From assembly GCF_964340395.1 (NCBI RefSeq), contig NC_135550.1, positions 1,541,001-1,605,000 on the forward strand: a stretch of 64,000 nucleotides of DNA, in the 5' to 3' direction. Origin of the DNA: Glandiceps talaboti (taxonomy: Eukaryota; Hemichordata; Enteropneusta; Spengelidae). The notes under the pieces were generated by a model. That model was not told the origin of the DNA, did not search any database, and worked only from the letters and a program-made list of their open reading frames with translations. Position numbers and translations under genes: made by a program. Positions 11,161 through 24,300 of this stretch are shown piece by piece. The number at the start of each line of letters is the position of its first letter. Position 1 is the stretch's first letter.

Positions 11161-12029
11161 TCCCCATTTCTTTATATGTGCTTTTAATTGACTTTTTCTA
11201 ACCGCAGTATGAAACGCTACACGCTACAGCGTAAATCGGGTATCCATCATTAAGCGACTGTATACTACGAGTGAAATTTTGTCAGCAGATCATAATATTA
11301 CATTTCCTTGGTATTATCCTGGACAACATAGCTAGTAGTAAGTGAACTGAATTAGTGATCTACTTCTGAAACAACTGTAGTACAGAAAACCTTTTTAAGA
11401 CATTTCTATTCTGAAATCAGTGAAATATATCAAACCCTGTTCAAAAAACTTTTTCTTTAACATTAGCAGTTTGGTCATTGAAGGGAGGGGAGCTTTGAGT
11501 CAGTGCCATGATTAAACTGAACACTAATATTATGAAAAGGACAAACAAGTGCCTTGAAGAGTGCAAACTGGTCAACGTGTGTACATGCATTGAAAGTTAT
11601 GGACATGGGTTTACAATTATATTAACTCCATTTCTAATATTGTACTTGATAGCTGAATTAATCTGTGGTTATAGTTCACTCAATCAGAGAGATATCCTAG
11701 AACGTTTGATTACTAGACTATGTATATTTTGTGTGTCAGTGAACAGACAATCATATTTTTTATAGGGTAGGGTTAACGTTCCTGTCTAAAGAGCTTTATA
11801 CATGTGAAGCAATGGATTTTGGTTAACAATTTACCAGATACATTTTAAATTATTGAATATGAAACACGTAAAGTTAACTATGCAGTGTGTGGTATTATAA
11901 TTTGAGAATAAAGTGGCGTTTGCAAGAAGAGGAATAATGTTTTTTGCCAACAGATGGGGGGGGGGGGTCAATGTGTTTTATTTATTTTTCAGAGGGGGAG
12001 GTTGGTTTTTTGTTGATGAATTGTGGGGG
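11161..12029. other. No gene seen; poly-G tracts
   Basis: Two G runs at about 11955-11967 and 12025-12034 separate short T-rich stretches just before the LINE tail. No other feature is supported. Confidence 0.35.
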
Positions 12030-12034
12030 GGGGG

Positions 12035-12415
12035 TTATTATTATTATTATTAGACTTTATTTAATCTCGATAGACTGTTGAGCCAGTGGCTCTTCTCACA
12101 CAGTGTCGAGAAAAACATTAAAATATATACAATATATACATTAAATACTGCACACATCAAATGAGGACAAAACAAGCAAAAATATAATGGGTACAATAAC
12201 AAAATAGACGAACATCAACAATACACTACTGAAATTATGAATCACTTGAAATTGAAAAATGATATTTACATTTGCTTTTAAAAGCCTGCAGTGAGGGACA
12301 TGATTTTAAGTCAAGTGGTAAACTGTTCCATATTTTTACACCACTGTAGGTAAAACTTTTCTTAAAAAACTCGGTTCTATGTTTTGGAATGTATAAATCT
12401 TCCCTGGTTCACTAC
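12035..12415 (-). mobile_element. CR1/L2-like LINE 3' fragment
   Basis: A (TTA)n tract at about 12036-12052 is followed by a 3' UTR. The minus strand from about 12405 to 12240 then encodes the C-terminal end of a LINE RT, with the signature SGVKIWNSLPLDLKSC and then LQAFKSKCKYHF. This corresponds to the SGAKIWNSLP region of the element at 8352 but is a different family. Only the last ~60 codons survive. Confidence 0.7.
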
Positions 12416-13091
12416 CTTTAAGTCAAACACAAACAAAATGTCACCGACACACCCCCAGCCGTAAAAACTGATTGCTCCCTTATCGAATATTTGTACAAAT
12501 CATCACCTTGTACGTTCAAGGCATGCAAGGTCCTAGCTTCGACTCGGTTGGAATGGAAACAGGTGAAGCAAGTGTAAGAGCTTACACTGATCGACTTATC
12601 AAATTATAGAAGTTTGTCTAGGATCCTGTCCTAGGGTATCAGTCATCAATCCGAGAGGGAAATCCACAAACCAAAAAGTCTACTGACATAACTTAAAAAC
12701 ATGTACTCAACCTGTCGCCTTGTGTACCTTCTCAGTCCACCGAGTCGCGAAGACGCAGCAAGCCGTATACAAACCATGTCAAGTTATCGAGTCAAACAGG
12801 AGGTTTATTAATAACTGTACTTTTACCGATCAAAGTACAGATAAAATAAATCCAGTCACTGCACGACATATGGCGTTCATTGTCAACGTTTAGAGTTGAT
12901 GTCTTGAAGGCACGCAGCTTCATTATTTATGCAAAATATTCGGGGTCAAAATGAAAGTATAATGTTACATCTTAACTTGTTTCGATTTTTTTCAATATAA
13001 GGGTCAAACGTCCCCAGGGAGTGGTTTATTGCTTAAATAATTAACCCAGTTTGCATAAACCATTTCATACACGAGTACATGGCCTATATGC
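12416..13091. other. No gene seen
   Basis: Mixed sequence of slightly higher GC at 12430-12800, with no convincing exon. No recognised element. Confidence 0.35.
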
Positions 13092-14330
13092 AGTCGGTAC
13101 AAAACACGGGCAAAGGCCAGGCCAGATATCAACTGAATATTTATTTTTTGGATTCACATTCAGATCCAAAGATGTGAGTCCGTCAATATGTTTGGTGTAG
13201 ATTTTCGATTAACTGTCAGGTTATTCTTTCCCAGCACTTCACCATCATTTCTCTTGGTTTTCAAAATCGTCACCCAATTATACTAGTGTCTGCTGTTGTA
13301 GGAATTACATTTTTTCATATGGATTTCATTACTCGTTCTTGTATGTACTGTGTACATTTAAGAATAAAGTACGTTTTGCCAACTACAAGTACTTTAGTAA
13401 TTTTCACATGCAAAATAAAGAAAAATGGCCAAATGGCCATTTGTCTAAATGAAGTGACAACTGCCCCTTCAAGAGCAAAACGTCTTGGATTATTAGTCTA
13501 AGTGTGTCATCCCCAAAGATAAATAATGATGCCCCCCCCCCATACGTCCTAATTTGTTAGTTGAGACGCCATGTTAATGTAAGCACATTCCAGACGAAAC
13601 GATCAAATAAAGGTTATTTAGTGGGAGATATAAGTATAGTAATAGTCGTTAGAATGTAACAGTTGAAACATTGTGTGTAATACTATTATATAGTTAGCCT
13701 TATATTCTATGTTTTATATGAATATACAAATTATGCTTCAATATATATTGATACATATATGTAGTCTCAGTTACCCAGACTCTTGTCATTCAGGGCTCCA
13801 TCCCAGTTGTTATGTGGGGTGGATCCCCCAATGGCAAGAGTCTAAGTAATCAAGGCTAACACATATGTTGCATCAAAGGTCAATGAAACATCAGGTAAGG
13901 TGGTGGGTAAATTCTATACTTTGTAATTGTGGATTTCCGTAATTGGCGAACAAATTTATCCTCACTTATTGTGTATGCAATGTAACATATAACAAATAGG
14001 CTTTGATTGTTACTTGCCAACTACACACTCTACAACACATCTAACTGCGCATGCTCCATGTGAGAGGTATTTAAAATAGGTAATTAATGGCTGTCAAGAA
14101 AAAGTGTTCAGAGTACTTACAGACGTTTTCAACAGAATGTGAACATATTGGAGTACTTATGTTGTTGCATTATCATTTATAAAAGAGAAGGTGGAATTGT
14201 CGTGAAACCAATATATATTGCAAATAAAAACAGATGACTGATCTTTGGATCCGAATGTGAATGTGAACGTGAATCGAAAAAAAAATGTTTAGTCTATTCC
14301 TGACCTGGCCTACGTTTTGTGCCGACCAGT
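13092..14330 (+). mobile_element. 1.2-kb TIR element, copy 2 (both TIRs present)
   Basis: The left end (GTCGGTACAAAAC, 13093) and the right end (GTTTTGTGCCGACC, 14315-14328) are inverted copies. Similarity continues inward for about 90 bases through a GGCCAGGCC block and a GGATCCGAATGTGAA-type block. No open frame resembles a transposase, so this is a non-autonomous DNA transposon. No clean target-site duplication is seen, so the superfamily is undetermined. Confidence 0.7.
13762..13858. mobile_element. 97-bp foldback MITE nested in the TIR element
   Basis: About 29 bases at each end are inverted imperfect copies, starting TAGTCTCAGTTACCC on the left with a reverse-complement match ending GGCTA. 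The flanks CATATATG and CACATATG may be an imperfect 8-bp duplication. It belongs to the same family as 27833-28173. Copy 1 of the host element keeps a deletion vestige of it at about 2452. Confidence 0.55.
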
Positions 14331-14439
14331 CACTAGAACAAAGTCAGCAGTCAAAGTCCTAGCATGGTTGTACCCATGTGTAGAGCACAGTAGTGCGACT
14401 GTGTTGAAAGCTTTGACTAAATATTGACTAGTGAATTCT

Positions 14440-14510
14440 GATGGTAGATCTTTGGATCTCAAAAATGAAATTCAGTTAGTATCTATGTTTTGTACCGACC
14501 GATTTTCAGT
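14440..14510 (+). repeat. Solo TIR fragment of the 1.2-kb element
   Basis: AGATCTTTGGATCT followed by GTTTTGTACCGACC reproduces the terminal part of the right TIR at 14225-14330 about 110 bases further on. This is a second, diverged end adjacent to copy 2. Confidence 0.45.
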
Positions 14511-15689
14511 TCTGGGACATTACCTTACCACACCCTCTCATCAACTTTCAGACATAAATTCTTTGGCACAATTACCTCCAGTCTCCAAATCCTCTCTCGT
14601 AAACCTGTCAGACATGGTTCAAATCTCAATATTGAATGTTTAAGTATGTTTTATATAACATTTTTAGAGTCATAAACATATGAATGAATACCATCATCTA
14701 ACAAACCGAAGGGACAGAATTGAAGGACAAAGGTACACAGCACAATTGTTCCTGGAGTGAAAAATAGATCATTAAAGCTTATTACAGTATAAGTATGTAA
14801 CACAATTTTGTTATTTTATTTAAATCAATACTTAATTCATGTGTAGTTTCATGTTCAATAAAAGACTTATTTAGCCACTTTCATCATTACTAAATTAATA
14901 ATTTCTTTTCTGGATTCTTTGTTAATTCAATTAAGATTTTCAACTATAAATGTCTTTTGACCTTGACCTTAGGGTCAATTATCAAAATCAAACTATTTCT
15001 TGCTTACTGCAATAAGTCTTTACCATTTATTTATGGCCAACTTTTTAAAAATCATGTCTAAAGTAATTGAGAACAAGATATACATGTATACCACCATTAC
15101 ATTTGGTGGGCATACAACCATTTACTAGATGGTGGTTATATTTGTAGTGAACTGTCATAATTTGCCAAATAACTCAAAAGCTTTAATACTTAGGAATCTA
15201 AATGAGATGGAATGTTAGAACAGTGTCATACCAGGTGTAGTAATAGTGTACATAATGTACTCCAATGTCTGGTCACCTCTGATTGACCTTGATTAAAAAT
15301 ACTTTGACTAAGATTGTGTGATTTGCAATACTTGAAGGCAATGATTACCTAGCTTGAGTCTCCATATGCTCTAAAACCAATATAGTTGCATTGCTTTATT
15401 TTCACTAATGTATGAATAATCAAATGTACACTTACAGAGGCTAAAGTTACAATAGTGAAAGACATAACAAATAGCTCTAATAGAGCTAACAAGACGTCTG
15501 GCCAATTGATTAAACATTACCTCAATATAGTTTTGTGAATAATATTACACTCAGCAAGAATGTTTTGAAAATCTTAATATTATTTTTATACATAATCGAA
15601 AAATAGTACATGCACTTAGAGTAAGCTACGTAAACGTGAAATAAAAATCTGAGCAAACGTGTAATGTAGCAATTTCCTTTTCAAAACAA
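14511..15689. other. No gene seen
   Basis: AT-rich, without credible exons. The first 160 bases are open in two overlapping frames but show no coding character. Confidence 0.35.
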
Positions 15690-16735
15690 CTCTGGAACCA
15701 CTGTTTTTGAGATTAGTTTTTGTACATGTTCTATCCATGTTAGATTGTAGTCGACATCAATGCCCAAATATGTCTCCACAAGTCTACTCTTTTTAAAGAA
15801 GCATTATCAATTTGTAAACTGTCAATAACAGTAATTTATCTTGTTAGTTTTGAAAAATAGCAACATTTGTTTTGTAACTTTATTTGTAAGTTTTATTTGC
15901 CTTATACCAATTAATCCCTTAAATTTATTGAATTTTCCTTGATAATAATTGTTGGGCAAGTTAATTGTATGAGTATTAAAGAACGAATTAAAGCAGCATC
16001 GTCAGCAAAAAAGCTTTAAATCAAATGCATCTGCACATGTAGAAACATCGTTTATATATAATATCAAAAGAAGGGGACCTAAAATTCACCCCTTGGGATC
16101 TTGACAAATTGTTTTCTATTTGAAAGGTAGCTACTGCACCGATTTGAAACTACACCTCTACAACCATAAATTTTCATATTTCTGATCAAAATGTTATGGT
16201 CAGTCCCGTCAAAAGCTTTCTTCAAATCAATACAAACACCAAATTACAGCAACCATCAAGTAAGTGCTGTGTGACGCCCGTGACAAGATCCAGAAATGTC
16301 AATTTAGTACTTCTCTTATCAAACCAAATTGAGCATCACTCAAATGTTGAACTTCTCAAGGAAAGGCATGATTTGTTTATTGACAAGTTTCTCAAATAAT
16401 TTACTGAAAATAGGTAGAACTGAAATTGTAGAAGTGAGTTACTTAAAGCAATTTCCAGACGATCGGGAAACACATTTGAATGAAAGGTTTATAATATGTA
16501 CAATTGGCTGACTAATGTAACACTGGGATGAATATTATCAAAACCAGAAGATTTTTTTCGGGTTTAGTGTTATGATGTCATTAAACACATCTTCGTCATT
16601 GACAGGTTGGAAGTAAAAAGAGATTTTGGAATTTTGTGTAAGATAAACTGAAAAATCTAGATCTGATTCAATTTGAGAAGCAAGTTTTGAGCCCGTACCT
16701 GTGAATATTTAATAAATTCATCAGCTATCGACTTC
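15690..16735 (-). pseudogene. Heavily decayed LINE reverse transcriptase
   Basis: Reading the minus strand from about 16735, recognisable RT blocks appear in order across many stops and shifts: SSGFDNIHPS (about 16560), LPIFSKLFEKLVNKQ (about 16400), VCIDLKKAFDGTDH (about 16220), a glycine-rich QG-type turn before ILYINDVSTCADAF (about 16060), and FADDAALI (about 16000). The ADD catalytic pair is still legible. The order is that of CR1/Jockey-like non-LTR elements. The number of lesions marks it as one of the oldest LINE copies here. Confidence 0.7.
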
Positions 16736-16854
16736 TCCAATGTTAAGGCATGGCATCCCTCGATTCACATTCAATTTTACTTGGAATTTTGGAACTTTTA
16801 CAATTTTTATTGAGAATTTCGTTGATTGTTTCACATGGCAGTACCGTACACCAA

Positions 16855-16886
16855 GGGGGGGGGGGGGCAGCTGCCCCCCCCCCCCC
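16855..16886. repeat. Perfect 32-bp palindrome: 13 G, CAGCTG, 13 C
   Basis: Thirteen G, then CAGCTG, then thirteen C form an exact self-complementary palindrome. It could form a very GC-rich hairpin on either strand. Sequence around it is ordinary. Confidence 0.85.
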
Positions 16887-17360
16887 GAGATTTTGGAAGA
16901 AAGAAAGCTACTTCTTGAATACATAGTGATGTTATTAAATGATGATTCCTAGTATGCGTGATTTAAATTGATGGTTCACTAAAGTGACTGTACACTGACT
17001 CCACCCTAATTTGTATCTTATATCTATATTGTACGCTGGCTTAACTTTGAATAAAAATGTGTCCAGTTAAAAATTGTAACTTTGTGCAAAAAATTAAAAA
17101 TTCTTTGTGAGGGAAAGTACAAAAGCAGTGCGCACATGCACTGACCACTGTGCATTTTCTGTGAGTAACAGTAGTCTTGAAAGTCTCCTTCATTTGAAGA
17201 TAGCAAGTGGCAATTATAATGTCAGCGAGTGTAACTCAAAAAAAAGACGAAAAACGTCGTTCAATCTGAGGTCGCCTGCTATGCTGCATACAGTGACTCT
17301 GAAGATGCGCTCGATCTCATTTACATCTTGTTCCTTATATTAAAACATTTCATACTGATA
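16887..17360. other. No gene seen
   Basis: Ordinary AT-rich sequence; no supported feature. Confidence 0.35.
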
Positions 17361-18265
17361 CCAGATTTAAACTGAATGCATTCCGTAAAAGTTGTCTTAC
17401 AATTTCATGATTTATGCAAGAAATTTATCTCTACATCTGTGATGTTTTCAAGTCCCAGTAAAAGTTAGTTGTCAAAAACGTTGTTCAAATACCAGGAGAG
17501 CTTGCCATCCTCAACTGCACTCAGCTTTTGTGATCCCCTACATACCCAGGATATGTACACCCGTTTCCATGGCAAATAAGAAACGAAATTGAAACCTGCA
17601 TAACATTGCTATTACGCATCAGAAAGTTTAAAACATACTTCATGGTACGCATTGTAACAGTTGAACAACTTTAATACATGAAGTGATACAGTATTATTGC
17701 CCTACTCCTTCCCTTGGTAAAGTATATACATTCTTGTTTTGATTGAGATTAACAGACGCACCATCTGCTCCAAATCATATACATGCATGAAAGGTGTGAA
17801 GTGAGCAGACGATTGTGACTGTATATTTTTGCAATAAAGCTTACCGATGATGTGTATTTTCAGTGCTCACCTTGCTTTGATGAAATAATCTTCAGATTCA
17901 ATGAAAATATCAGTACAAACACTTGAAACCCCTGAAAACATAGTCTTTCTCAGTTTAGAATAGCGTGTATCTGTACCATAGCTTCCTGGTTTATCTTACA
18001 TCGACGTTGGTGGTGCACTTTCAAAACTAAGCACGTGTGCGACCAGACGATTGATCGACTAAGTACGCAAATTGCTCATTAATATTCATGTAACTTTAAC
18101 CAAAACCTAATCAAGTCTTGCCATTACCCTACGGAATACGTCTCCAAAATTTCATTTCAATTGAGCCAGCCGTTATGGAGAAAACGGTGACACAGACAGA
18201 CACACAGACACACACACAGACTTCCACCCACTAAATACAGCTCTTCCTTACGGAAGAAAAAAACG
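17361..18265 (+). mobile_element. Possible complete satellite-family element without satellite core
   Basis: The left part (ACCAGATTTAAACTGAATGC at 17362) equals the left end seen at 28728, 34997 and 53825. The right part (18060-18265) has the ATTACCCTACGG block, GAGCCAGCC, a GACA/CACA microsatellite and a terminal CTTCCTTACGGAAG hairpin. The interior carries the inverted dispersed repeat of 10990-11160 (at 17500-17650). Whether both ends belong to one insertion is inferred. Confidence 0.45.
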
Positions 18266-20540
18266 GCAGATCTCTTTTTGGAATATTTGGTGGCCCTGAA
18301 AAACTATTAAACTAGGTACGCAGTTTAAGATCCACTCTTTGAAGATTCACTTTCAATAATTGTATTCGACGTTGCCTTTGGTTAAAATGTTGTTTGATAT
18401 AATTATCTCATTTCACACTCACACTAGCGTTATTCCACAATTCAGTTTGAAGCGACAATTTGCTATGGAAATAATGGCCCTGAATTCGACATCCAAACTT
18501 TAATTTCCATTACAATGATAATGACAGGGAGAATTCACTGAGTCCACCTTTGGTTCCGACATAAACGAGGCCATACAAGTTTTGGGAGTTGGGTAAAGAA
18601 AATGATTATTTTGTTGTTACTTATTTGAGAAAGCACCATCCATTTTTTTACTTTGAACGTGACATCTTTTCGGCAACTACAACAGAAAAAATGAAAAAGC
18701 TGTTCAGCCTACCAATACATATTTTCCTGGTGATTGACAATATATTCTCATGCGGGCTTCGCATTTTTTTTTTCAAAATTAAGGATATTCCTTTATATTT
18801 TCTGAATAGTACATGTAACGATATACAATTGAGTCTATTCCAAATTATACAATATCTTATATAATGATTTACTTGGCTTTGATGATGCATACAAGCATGA
18901 ATTGAGATTAAATTAAGCTGTTGTATATCCAATGTGCACTAAAAAGAATGGAACAAAAGTTTACGACAATTGGAGTGGGCTAGCTGAGCAGTCATCGGGC
19001 CATCAAAAGTCTGAAAGTCTTGAAATGTTTTGCTCTTTATTCGGAACCAAATTAAACTTCAGAAGTCACTTACCAAGTGCACATCCGCAAAATATCTTTC
19101 TGCTTTGCCACAACAAAATACACTTCCTGATAATATGCAATGCATAGCATATTTGTTTCAGTTCTGGTATTTTATTACCATATTCCAGCATTGTAAGACT
19201 TTAAATTATGTGTATGGTTTGATAATGTATGCCTCTATAAATGGCCTCCTACACTGTCTTATTTGCAATTTTTTTCACCTTTGGAGTTGTCTCCTTCCAA
19301 TCAGTAGCAATCAAGGTGATAATTGTCTTTCTCCCAAAACAAGATGGAAGGTTTCTGGCTATTAAAGTACCTCCCTGTATAGGTTAGAGCTAATTAGAGA
19401 CATCTCCTTATGCATGTGAAATCCACATCCTGTGTAAAGTAATCTCATCATTGTAGTTGGCTATCACTGATATTTTTATGCATCATTGTACCATATGATT
19501 TTATATCTCCACTGTAGTGTAGGTGACAGAAGGGGTGGCTAACATAATGCTTGAGTTTCATTTGGCAGGGCTGAACATTTTTTTAGAAGAGCGGTTGAGA
19601 AGAGCTACAATATCTGAACTCGACCTGAAATATTTTGCTATCATTATATATGGTTTGTTTTACCCTTGTCAAGCATTGTGAAAAAATGAAATCGACCTAC
19701 CTACCCAATGTGATGGGTTAGGTTACCCGTTGACCAACATTTTTTGTTTTTTCTGGCCTTGATATATGCGATATTTAATGTACACTTGTTTGGATCTAAA
19801 CCATTACAATCACAAACTGGAGTCCAGTCTATCAAACTGATCAGATCACTCAGATTCTCTATTATATTTTGAAAGGTCTAATGAATTGGAACATGAATTA
19901 TTCAATCACATTTGACATGGAAAAAATAACACTGAAGCTTGGAATCTCCAATCTCTGGAACAGTGTTTTTGTTAAAGCAATAATGAGCAATTAAGTATAA
20001 GTAACATGTTGAAACATTGTTCAATGTATGGTACAAAACAAAACAAAACAAAATCATGAACGCAGTTCCCAGGCATGGAAATAAACTAATAGTACTATGT
20101 TTTCTTTGCTGTTTTTGACAAAGTGACAGTCTTTGAATCTGAATCAAATAAGTTGACATGTACATTACAATGCATTCTATTACTTCACTACCAGTTGTTA
20201 AAATCACTTTTCTGATTGGACAATGACCTCAATCACGATGGCTTTATTTTCACTGTTATAAACCATGTCTCCAGCAACAAACCTAGAAGTTATGTCAGGA
20301 ACACTCCTTCTTCTGTGTCTTTTTTTGCCTATAATAAAGAATGCATTCTCATCAGCAATGATTTCGATAAACTGCAGTCTCCAAAGGTATTAAAGTGAGA
20401 ATGAACTGTTCAGTCATCGAATTAAAATTAACACCATCCTACACTTACAATGACCACGCCTGACACTTCCTTCATTCATGAACAAAACAAAGTTTCGACA
20501 CCTTGAACTTATACCCTAGATATATCACTGCTATACTGTC
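18266..20540. other. No gene seen
   Basis: More than 2 kb of AT-rich sequence. Open frames up to 111 codons occur at 18589-19365 but overlap on both strands and show no domain or codon signal. Confidence 0.35.
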
Positions 20541-22779
20541 TTTCCATATTGCTTATTTTTCCTTAAATGTGGCCGATTTTGATCAAGAATCAAGATGCCT
20601 GGGGTCTGACCACCTATATTTTACATAAACTTTCATCAAAGTATATATATTTACATGGAGCATTAGGCATGTTCTATGTCTTGGCAATGCTCTCATTTCA
20701 GACAAGCATTATAAAGCAGGAGATTTGATGCCAATTAATCCACATCACTTGCACAAAATTAGTTTTCCATACCAATAGGTTTCAACAAATCAAATGCCAG
20801 TCGCAAACTGTAAGTGGGGAAATCTTTTATAACGAATACATTCCAACTTGATATTGTTATATTTTCATTCCATTACTTTTTCCAACCGGAAATGCAGAAC
20901 ACGATTTGATCATTATATTTCATGTACATCTGCATACATGTAAAAGTCACCTGATCATCATAACTTGGTGATAGTCATTTCTTTGTAGATGTCTTAAGAA
21001 TTTTGTACTCACACATACACACACACACATCTCAAACCTACACTTTTGAAGTCGGTTCAGTTCTTTAAAAGATATTTGTGTACTTTCACTTCACATACTA
21101 CATGACAGAATCCTATCTGACACTGAAATTGATTAGCTGACGTTGAAATTTTTATGATTCCTACAGCCCCATCAATGTTACAAGTAAAATATTGTACATT
21201 TACAATAACAACATGAACAACACAACAGTATATTTCCCATGCATTCATAGCAATTACAGGGAGACATGTACATATCACATCACACCAATTACATGTATAC
21301 AATGTACATGGATAATTCTCAAATGAATTCTGAAAATGTCCCATCCTAGTTGCCTTTTATAATGTAACAAAACAACAAACAATAGTTCAGAGATAATCAT
21401 AACCATGGAGAATATATTGTTCATGGTTCCGAGAATCAATAGGACAGTACAATATAGTTACTTTGGAACGGTAAATAGGAAACGAATGCGACGTTTCGAT
21501 TCGTTTACTACAGACCTTGATCACGCAATGATTTAATTATTCAGTGTTAATGTTTATCTCTGAACTGGCGGAATAATATGTCCGTAAATTGATGGTTTTG
21601 ATATGACGTTTTTTTTCTCGCCCTATCTGAGGAAAACAAACGCCAACTTCGCACTTTTCCTGTAGTGCAGTAACATTCTCACAAACCAGAGTTATTATTT
21701 CTTCCACTACACTTCGAAATAAAATGTTTGACAGTTTATTAACGCTATTACGCAAGTTAGACGCTCCTTTATTGAAAATTACATGTGTAAACAAATGTGA
21801 CACAAAGAAAGAAGTAAGAAATTACCATTTTTTGACCGAAGAATGACAAAAGCATTTATCCTCAACATAAGGCGTCCAAGTCCAAGCTCGAACCAAGTTT
21901 GGTGATAAGGTAATGCTTTGACCCAAACATCCACAGAAAGTAATTTCTGTTTTGCAGTCTGCGTGAACTGTGTGTACTTTTCCCCAGTGACCAGCGACCA
22001 TCTTCGTCACCTGCTTCTATAATTTCTCCCCAATCAAATGTGAAAGTGACCATACTGATACAGTGATGGAATTTAACAGAGCATATGGAAAATGGGAAAA
22101 TACTAGTACAGTGTCGAACCGCACTGATTTAGTAGGAACTTCATTCGTTCATGTGCATTACTGCACTGCAAGGGAAAGCAGGAAAGTCATGCTAGCTATG
22201 TGCACGCATAGGTGTTAATTCGCATAGTAAGTGAGAAGCCATTTGAATTAATACAAGTTTGAATTAATTTTCATTTGCAAGTCAATATCCTACCATCTTT
22301 ATTTTAACGAAGAACAAGTGGCATATTTCATTGTACAGCTATTTTCTCTCTCCAAGATCACTGTAATTCAAAAGTGTAGTTCACAGTGTAAGACTATTTT
22401 CAAGCAGTAAATCATATCAGGCAAAGCTAAAGTCAATATATGTTATATCAGTTGTTATCAGTTTTATTGACCCTATTATCAGTGACATTGCAAACAGCTT
22501 TAGATATGCAAACAATGTTTTTTTATACCCGAGCTGCTGGCTCACCAAGTCGGGTTTGTATCACTTGAAAGGCTAATGGGGGAAAACCGTCATGGATTGT
22601 TGTTTTTCGGTCACAGAATAACTTCACCTGGGATTGATGTCTGCTCTTGGCTATATTTAGGCTATATATGTTCTGTAAATGTTTCAGTTGCTTCTATGTC
22701 TTTTAAATCGAGAGTTTAGAGCTATTTTGTCGACTCGACCATGGTCGACGAACACTATAGTAGGACCGAGTAGTATACA
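20541..22779. other. No confirmed gene; weak exon candidate on minus strand
   Basis: On the minus strand 22053-21822 two overlapping frames of about 62 codons are open. One, ending FCHSSVKKW before a GGTAATTT donor-like site, has several Cys and no repeat similarity. This is too weak to call a gene. The rest shows nothing. Confidence 0.25.
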
Positions 22780-22782
22780 TAA
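22780..22782 (+). repeat. TAA target-site duplication, left
   Basis: Matches TAA at 24209-24211 immediately outside the other TIR. A 3-bp TWA duplication is the hallmark of PIF/Harbinger transposition. Confidence 0.7.
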
Positions 22783-24208
22783 GGGGCCGGTCAGTTTCTT
22801 CGGCCTGGGGGAGGGGGCGGTGGATTGGTAGGGGAGTCACCCTCTTTTTGAAATTGGCGGGGGGGGGGGGGTGTCATGCTGTTTTGAAAATTGTGGATAG
22901 GGGTCATCGTGTTTTAGATTGTGATGGAAGAAAAAATCATTTTCTACAATGGCATATAGCCTTGTCTGAAATGTGGTACGTGTAAATAGTTGTTCTTGTC
23001 TCTGTTTCTTACATGTATTCTTTAATATTACTTATTAGTTCAAACATAACTATACAATATACATATACATGTATTACCTAGCTACCATACTAGTTACAGA
23101 ACATGTCATGTAAATGCTTGGCTGTTTCACAATCAATGCGTCACTTATATTGCACTTTGGGGCAAAACTGAACTTGAAGGTTTTGTAATGGTAATCTTCA
23201 TAGATTCATTTTGGACACTACATGTTATTGATACTGCAAATTACCACATCTCATCAGATTCCAGTTTCTATTATACACTAGGTATGACCATCTAAAGTTC
23301 TGTAACATACCGATGACTTTACTATACATGCAATATTAATGCCCCTATACCAAGTGTTACGGGCCCATTTTTGTGTGATATGGGAAACTCATTTAAAACT
23401 TACATTTACTTCAGCTTTTCGAAGCTTGGAAATATTACCTCAAAGGCTATGAATAACCTAAACATTATTGCCTTAATAGAAGCAAAAAACTCCCCACCCC
23501 CAGAGGTCACTCATGCATTCAACCAGCAATCCGATGCACAAAAAATCTTTTTACTGGAATAATGGTATTAAAATATTTTCACCCTATTCTAATTTGAGAT
23601 GATAGTGTCTTTTAAAGATATCGATGTAAAATTGCCTTAAACTCCACATCTCCCCTACCAATGATACTAACATTAGATGTGCTAAGCTTTACTATAATGA
23701 TGCCATTTTACATTTTAAGAACATATTTCAACCCTATGTAAGTTATAAAGAATAGTTTCTGATACTTGATGGTGCTGTCTTGTAATGCATGGATTAAGTT
23801 TAGGACTGCCACCCCCCCAACGACCACATGAGGTGTACATATCCCAGTCTCAAGCTCTTCCCCCTACCTTTTACTATCAAGATGCTATCAAACTTCAAAA
23901 ATATTCCAACCCTATGTAGCTGCTTTTTACATGTTGGTGATGTCTCTTGTAAAGCTTGGAAATTATTTTCTGAAAATGACTGAACAGAGTTAATAACCTC
24001 CTGGGCTTTTAGGGAGAGACCTAGGACCCCCATAAGAGATCATGAATATTATATATGGGCGGGTGATCATGTTTTAGAATTATGTGATATGGGGGGTCAG
24101 CCTGTTTTTGGTTTTACAGATAGGGGGAGGGGGGCGATCAGTGACTTTTTGTCGGCCCAATTTAAGAATTCACCCCCCTCCCCTAGGCTGGAGAAACTGA
24201 CCGGTCCC
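22783..24208 (+). mobile_element. 1426-bp Harbinger-like MITE with TAA duplication
   Basis: Ends are inverted: GGGGCCGGTCAGTTTCTTC at 22783 and, on the opposite strand from 24208, GGGACCGGTCAGTTTCTCC. Similarity continues into a G-rich zone on both sides. Flanking TAA at 22780-22782 and 24209-24211 completes a textbook insertion. No transposase frame is present, so it is non-autonomous. A longer truncated inverted copy lies at 272-1788. Harbinger assignment rests on TIR and duplication length. Confidence 0.8.
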
Positions 24209-24249
24209 TAAAGATGCTTTTGGGCCAGATTTTATATAAGCCCTCTCAG

Positions 24250-24300
24250 CCCCCCCCCCCAAAAAAAAAAAACAACAAAAAAAAAAAACAAAAAAAAACA
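24250..24300 (+). repeat. Poly-C / poly-A low-complexity tract
   Basis: A C10 run is followed by an A-rich tract with a few C. Simple low complexity. Confidence 0.8.
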
